Assembly: GCA_015485235.1 (NCBI GenBank)
Contig: WFTX01000243.1
Location: 1 to 27,946, forward strand
Length of the DNA stretch: 27,946 nt
Source of the DNA: Nitrospirota bacterium
Lineage (GTDB): Bacteria; Nitrospirota; Thermodesulfovibrionia; Thermodesulfovibrionales; JdFR-85
Direction: 5' to 3'
The position numbers and the translations under genes are program-made. This document shows, piece after piece, positions 24,855 to 27,946 of the stretch. How positions within the stretch are numbered: position 1 is the first letter of the stretch; each line of letters begins with the position of its first letter. The notes below the pieces were generated by a model that saw only the letters and a list, made by a program, of their open reading frames with translations, was not told where the DNA came from and did no database searches.

Positions 24855-25068
24855 ATCCGGGGATCTGCTCTGAATTTTTCATTATAAAGCTCCGGTTGTG
24901 TCTAAGTAGAGAAAGTCTGTTATGGACGGAGCCTTAGTAGTCCTGATCGGTTGTAAGAAGGGTTTTAGGGTAGAGATGACCGGACGGTTTCCGCCGGGCC
25001 GACACAGGGATGCGCTTACATGGACTACCATGTATTGATAATGAAAAATTCAGAGCAGACCCCCGGAT
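24855..25068. repeat. Repeat family copy 2
   Basis: This copy lies in the 362-base gap between rluB and aspS. The 31-base arms (24855-24885 and 25038-25068) are complementary except for one position and enclose a 152-base core, in the same direction as copy 3 and opposite to copy 1. The arms carry the variant triplet TCT just outside GCTCTGAA, where copy 1 has TGC and copy 3 has TAT. Its flanks are only weakly like those of the other copies (TGTGCAATCC on the left, ACAAGACAG on the right). A small hairpin, TACATGG-4-CCATGTA, lies near the core end. Otherwise the gap shows only the aspS ribosome site AAGGAGG. Confidence 0.9.
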
Positions 25069-25128
25069 ACAAGACAGTGTGAGAAACCCCAGTGGGTCTG
25101 AAATTTTTTAAAAGGAGGAGAATGTTCA

Positions 25129-26913
25129 ATGTATAGAGATGCCGGTTGTGCTGAAGTGACTGAAGAAGATATAGGGAGGAAGATCACCCTTTCAGGCTGG
25201 GTCTTCCGGTGGCGTGACCACGGCGGGCTCGTCTTTATCGACCTCAGGGACAGAACAGGAATAATCCAGGTGGTCTTCAGCCCCGATGTCTCTCCCGAGG
25301 CTCACAGCACTGCCCATACCCTCCGTTCGGAGTGTGTGATAAGGGTCCATGGTGAGGTGAGGAGGAGACCTCCTGAGACGGAGAATCCTGACCTGAAGAC
25401 CGGCATGATAGAGGTCTATGTTGAATCGATTGACCTCCTCTCAAGGGCCGATGTATTGCCCTTTAATATTGACGAACCAAAGGAGGTATCTGAGCACCTC
25501 AGGCTCAGATACAGGTATCTTGACCTGAGACGGCCGGAGATGCTCCGGAACCTTCTGACAAGGCACAGGGTGACGAAGCGGATCAGGGATTTTCTTGATG
25601 CCCGGGGGTTTGTTGAGGTTGAAACACCGATGCTCACAAAGTCAACACCTGAAGGTGCGAGGGACTACCTTGTCCCGAGCCGGGTGAACCCCGGACGGTT
25701 CTTCGCCCTGCCCCAGTCCCCCCAGCTCTTCAAGCAGATTCTGATGTGCGGCGGGCTGGAGAGATACTTCCAGATTGTGAAGTGCTTCCGTGATGAAGAC
25801 CTGAGGGCGGACAGACAGCCGGAATTCACACAGGTGGACATGGAGATGTCCTTTGTTGAGGTGGATGATGTAATCAATACTATAGAGGATATGCTCAGAG
25901 ACCTGTTTTCCGGGGTTCTCGGTAAAGAGGTCCAGACTCCCTTTGAGAGGCTCTCCTACAAGGATGCCATGGAGAGGTTCGGGACTGACAAGCCCGACCT
26001 CAGAATCGGTCTTGAACTTGTTGAGATGGAAGACCTGGCGCGGCAGGGCTCCTTCAAGGTCTTTCTGAATGCCCTTGAATCGGGCGGCAGGGTGAAAGGC
26101 CTTTGCGGCAAGGGGCTTGCCGGTCTATCAAGAAAGGAGATCGACCTCCTTACAGAGGAGGCCCAGTCCTACGGGGCCGGAGGGCTTGCCTGGATAAAGG
26201 TGAAGGACGGCTTTGAATCCCCCATCACGAAGTTCTTCCCCGAAGGTGTTCTCAGGGAGATGGCCTCAAGGCTCGGGGCTGTGAGCGGTGACATGATGCT
26301 CTTTGTTGCCGATACGGAAGAGACTACCCTTGATGTCCTTGGAAGGCTGAGGCATTCGATAGGAAAGAGGCAGGGCCTTGTTGAAGAGGGCTTCCGGTTC
26401 TGCTGGGTAGTGGATTATCCCCTCCTTGAATGGGATGATGAAGAGGGGAGATTTCAGGCGATGCACCATCCCTTTACGTCCCCGGCGGATGAGGATACAG
26501 AGAGGATGCTTTCAGAGGAGATCACGGACAGGGAGGGGCTTGCATCACTGAGGGCAAAGGCTTATGATATTGTTCTGAACGGTTTTGAGATCGGTGGCGG
26601 AAGCATAAGGATACACAGGCCTGAAGTGCAGAGAAAGATGTTTGAACTCCTCGGTATTACCCCTGAGGAGGCGGAGAGAAAGTTCGGATTTCTGATTGAC
26701 GCCTTCCGGTTCGGGGCACCCCCTCACGGCGGGATCGCCCTTGGACTCGACCGGCTTTTGATGCTGATGGTAGGTGCCGATTCCATCCGTGATGTAATCG
26801 CCTTCCCGAAGACACAGAAGGCGGTCTGCATGCTCAGTAATGCCCCTTCAGAGGTAGACCCGAAACAACTCAGGGAACTCCATATAAAGACCGACCTGCC
26901 AGAGGAAGAGTGA
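25129..26913 (+). CDS. aspS: Aspartyl-tRNA synthetase, bacterial type
   Basis: The enzyme charges tRNA-Asp (and tRNA-Asn in species using the transamidation route). The 594 aa length is normal for the bacterial type. An N-terminal OB-fold anticodon domain (about 1-110) leads to class II motif 1 (FVEVETPMLTKSTPEGARDY), motif 2 (CFRDEDLRADRQPEFTQVD), the bacterial GAD insertion (about 290-420) and motif 3 (GIALGLDRLLMLMVG). AAGGAGG lies upstream of the ATG. Whether it is discriminating cannot be decided without checking for gatCAB and asnS in the genome. Confidence 0.96.
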   Translation: MYRDAGCAEVTEEDIGRKITLSGWVFRWRDHGGLVFIDLRDRTGIIQVVFSPDVSPEAHSTAHTLRSECVIRVHGEVRRRPPETENPDLKTGMIEVYVESIDLLSRADVLPFNIDEPKEVSEHLRLRYRYLDLRRPEMLRNLLTRHRVTKRIRDFLDARGFVEVETPMLTKSTPEGARDYLVPSRVNPGRFFALPQSPQLFKQILMCGGLERYFQIVKCFRDEDLRADRQPEFTQVDMEMSFVEVDDVINTIEDMLRDLFSGVLGKEVQTPFERLSYKDAMERFGTDKPDLRIGLELVEMEDLARQGSFKVFLNALESGGRVKGLCGKGLAGLSRKEIDLLTEEAQSYGAGGLAWIKVKDGFESPITKFFPEGVLREMASRLGAVSGDMMLFVADTEETTLDVLGRLRHSIGKRQGLVEEGFRFCWVVDYPLLEWDDEEGRFQAMHHPFTSPADEDTERMLSEEITDREGLASLRAKAYDIVLNGFEIGGGSIRIHRPEVQRKMFELLGITPEEAERKFGFLIDAFRFGAPPHGGIALGLDRLLMLMVGADSIRDVIAFPKTQKAVCMLSNAPSEVDPKQLRELHIKTDLPEEE

Positions 26914-26937
26914 ATCTATCCCAGACCGGAAATGAAG

Positions 26938-27000
26938 AACCCTGCGGCCACGATACGGGCAAGTCCGAAACGGACTCGTATCGAGCAAGACCACGGGGTT
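26938..27000. other. Nested inverted-repeat structure after aspS
   Basis: Three nested helices are visible: an outer AACCCTGCGG/CCACGGGGTT (one mismatch and one G-T), a middle CGATACG/CGTATCG (26951-26957 and 26977-26983), and an inner AGTCCG-AAA-CGGACT (26962-26976). No T run follows on either strand, so it is a poor terminator. It could be a REP-like palindromic element or a stable message 3' end. Confidence 0.6.
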
Positions 27001-27054
27001 AGCGAGCGCTATGCATATTCAGGTGCTTCCAGTGCAAGGGATACATTGATATAC

Positions 27055-27346
27055 GGTGTGATTCGGGGGTATGCTCTGAATTTTTCATTATGAAGCGCCG
27101 GTTGTGTCTGAGTAGAGGAAGTCTGTTGTGGACGGAGCCTTAACAGGCCTGATCAGTGGTATAAAGGATGTTTTGAGTAGAAAAGGTCGTTCAGTCTCCG
27201 CCGAGCCGACACAGTGATGCGCCTACATGAAGCACCATGTATTGATAATGAAAAATTCAGAGCATACCCCCGAATACAGGACAGGCAGGAGAGGCGCCGT
27301 AGGTGTATACCCCCTGCCGGGGCAAAATTTATGCAACTGGACGGTT
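27055..27346. repeat. Repeat family copy 3, directly upstream of mnmA
   Basis: Perfect 31-base arms (27061-27091 and 27245-27275) enclose a 153-base core that is clearly homologous to copy 2 but more diverged. The core end hairpin is kept as TACATG-6-CATGTA. The right flank holds ACAGGCAGGAGAGG, CCCCCTGCC and ATGCAACTGGACGGTT (27331-27346), shared with copy 1 in the same direction. The repeat ends seven bases before the mnmA ATG, so it occupies the whole likely promoter and leader region of that gene. The remaining gap sequence (26914-27054) holds the nested hairpin and nothing else clear. Confidence 0.9.
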
Positions 27347-27353
27347 AACATTA

Positions 27354-27946
27354 ATGAAAAAGGTTCTCGTAGGCATGAGCGGAGGAGTGGACTCCTCTGT
27401 TACGGCCTGGCTTCTAAAAGAGAGGGGCTATGAGGTAGAGGGTATAAGTTTTCTTCTCTGGGAGGCAAGGGCACGCCTCAATCCCCGCACATGCTGCTCC
27501 ATTGAGGCATTCGAGACTGCAAGAGAGACTGCGGAACAGATCGGGATCAGACACTCCACCCTTGATGTGAGGGATGAATTTGTAGAGAAGGTGATAGAGC
27601 CCTTTGTGGAGGAGTACATGAAGGGCCGGACTCCCAATCCCTGCATACTTTGTAACAGGCATATCAAGTTCCCAATCCTTTTCAGGGAGGCTGAGGAAAG
27701 AGGGGCGGAATTTATTGCCACTGGACATTATGCAAGGATATCCGGGAGTTATGAAGAGGGGTTTCACCTCCTGAAGGGCATTGATTCCTCAAAGGACCAG
27801 TCCTATTTTCTCTATGTATTGAAAAGAGACTGGTTGCCGAAGATACTCTTCCCCCTTGGGGAAAAACTGAAGGAGGACGTGAGGGAGAATGCCAGTGAAC
27901 TCTCGCTCCCCTCAAGAAACAGGCCCGAGAGCGTGGAGATATGCTT
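27354..27946 (+). CDS. mnmA: tRNA-specific 2-thiouridylase MnmA (5' part, cut by window end)
   Basis: MnmA adds sulfur to U34 of tRNAs for Lys, Glu and Gln. The 197 visible codons begin MKKVLVGMSGGVDSSVTAWL with the PP-loop ATP motif SGGVDSS. They continue with CCSIEAFETARETAEQIGI, the catalytic region NPCILCNRHIKF and ATGHYARI, and end at SVEIC, whose Cys corresponds to the second catalytic Cys of the family. The start is supported by the family N-terminus, but there is no clear ribosome site; the seven bases before it follow directly on repeat copy 3. Confidence 0.95.
   Translation, partial: MKKVLVGMSGGVDSSVTAWLLKERGYEVEGISFLLWEARARLNPRTCCSIEAFETARETAEQIGIRHSTLDVRDEFVEKVIEPFVEEYMKGRTPNPCILCNRHIKFPILFREAEERGAEFIATGHYARISGSYEEGFHLLKGIDSSKDQSYFLYVLKRDWLPKILFPLGEKLKEDVRENASELSLPSRNRPESVEIC

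Overview
The window looks like a chromosomal segment of an anaerobic, respiratory, Gram-negative-type bacterium of moderate GC. Heavy use of multiheme c-type cytochromes, two Tat-exported FeS/NrfD membrane modules (one resembling DsrO/DsrP) and a PPWY-type cytochrome b suggest a Nitrospirota (Thermodesulfovibrio-like) or deltaproteobacterial lineage. This placement is inferred from gene content only; no rRNA or tRNA gene was seen.

Layout. (1) 104-1387: hemL (tetrapyrrole synthesis), with a promoter overlapped by a palindrome. (2) 1435-4986: an 11-heme NapC/NrfH-like cytochrome, a tetraheme cytochrome, a Tat-exported four-cluster ferredoxin and an NrfD/PsrC quinone-interacting membrane protein. 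(3) 5143-10336: Rieske protein, cytochrome b, pentaheme and tetraheme cytochromes, then a second Tat FeS protein and a DsrP-like NrfD protein; an orphan TorD-type chaperone, atpZ and an atpI-like gene follow. Together blocks 2 and 3 encode 24 CXXCH haem sites, eight predicted [4Fe-4S] sites, one Rieske cluster and a cytochrome b. I infer quinol-linked electron transfer to periplasmic cytochromes. No molybdopterin catalytic subunit is present. (4) 11612-12070, minus strand: a membrane-anchored PCYCGC-type protein whose frame is interrupted by one TGA exactly where the family has the first Cys of a C-x-x-C. It is best read as a selenoprotein (U-V-L-C). (5) 12369-17723: a tightly packed aromatic amino acid operon, pheA-hisC-aroF-tyrA-aroA. 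(6) Minus strand 23892-18167: RDD protein, mreB, mreC, mreD, mrdA, rodA, the rod-shape/elongasome cluster. (7) Plus strand: rluB-type pseudouridine synthase, aspS, and the 5' part of mnmA, cut by the window end.

The most unusual non-coding feature is a three-copy repeat family at about 17.8, 24.9 and 27.1 kb, filling the three longest intergenic gaps. Each copy has a core of about 152 bp bounded by inverted repeats of 29-31 bp. Arm variants are matched within each copy but differ between copies. Copy 1 carries its core in the opposite orientation relative to flanks it shares with copy 3, as if the core can invert or was inserted either way round. A separate 63-base nested hairpin lies just after aspS.
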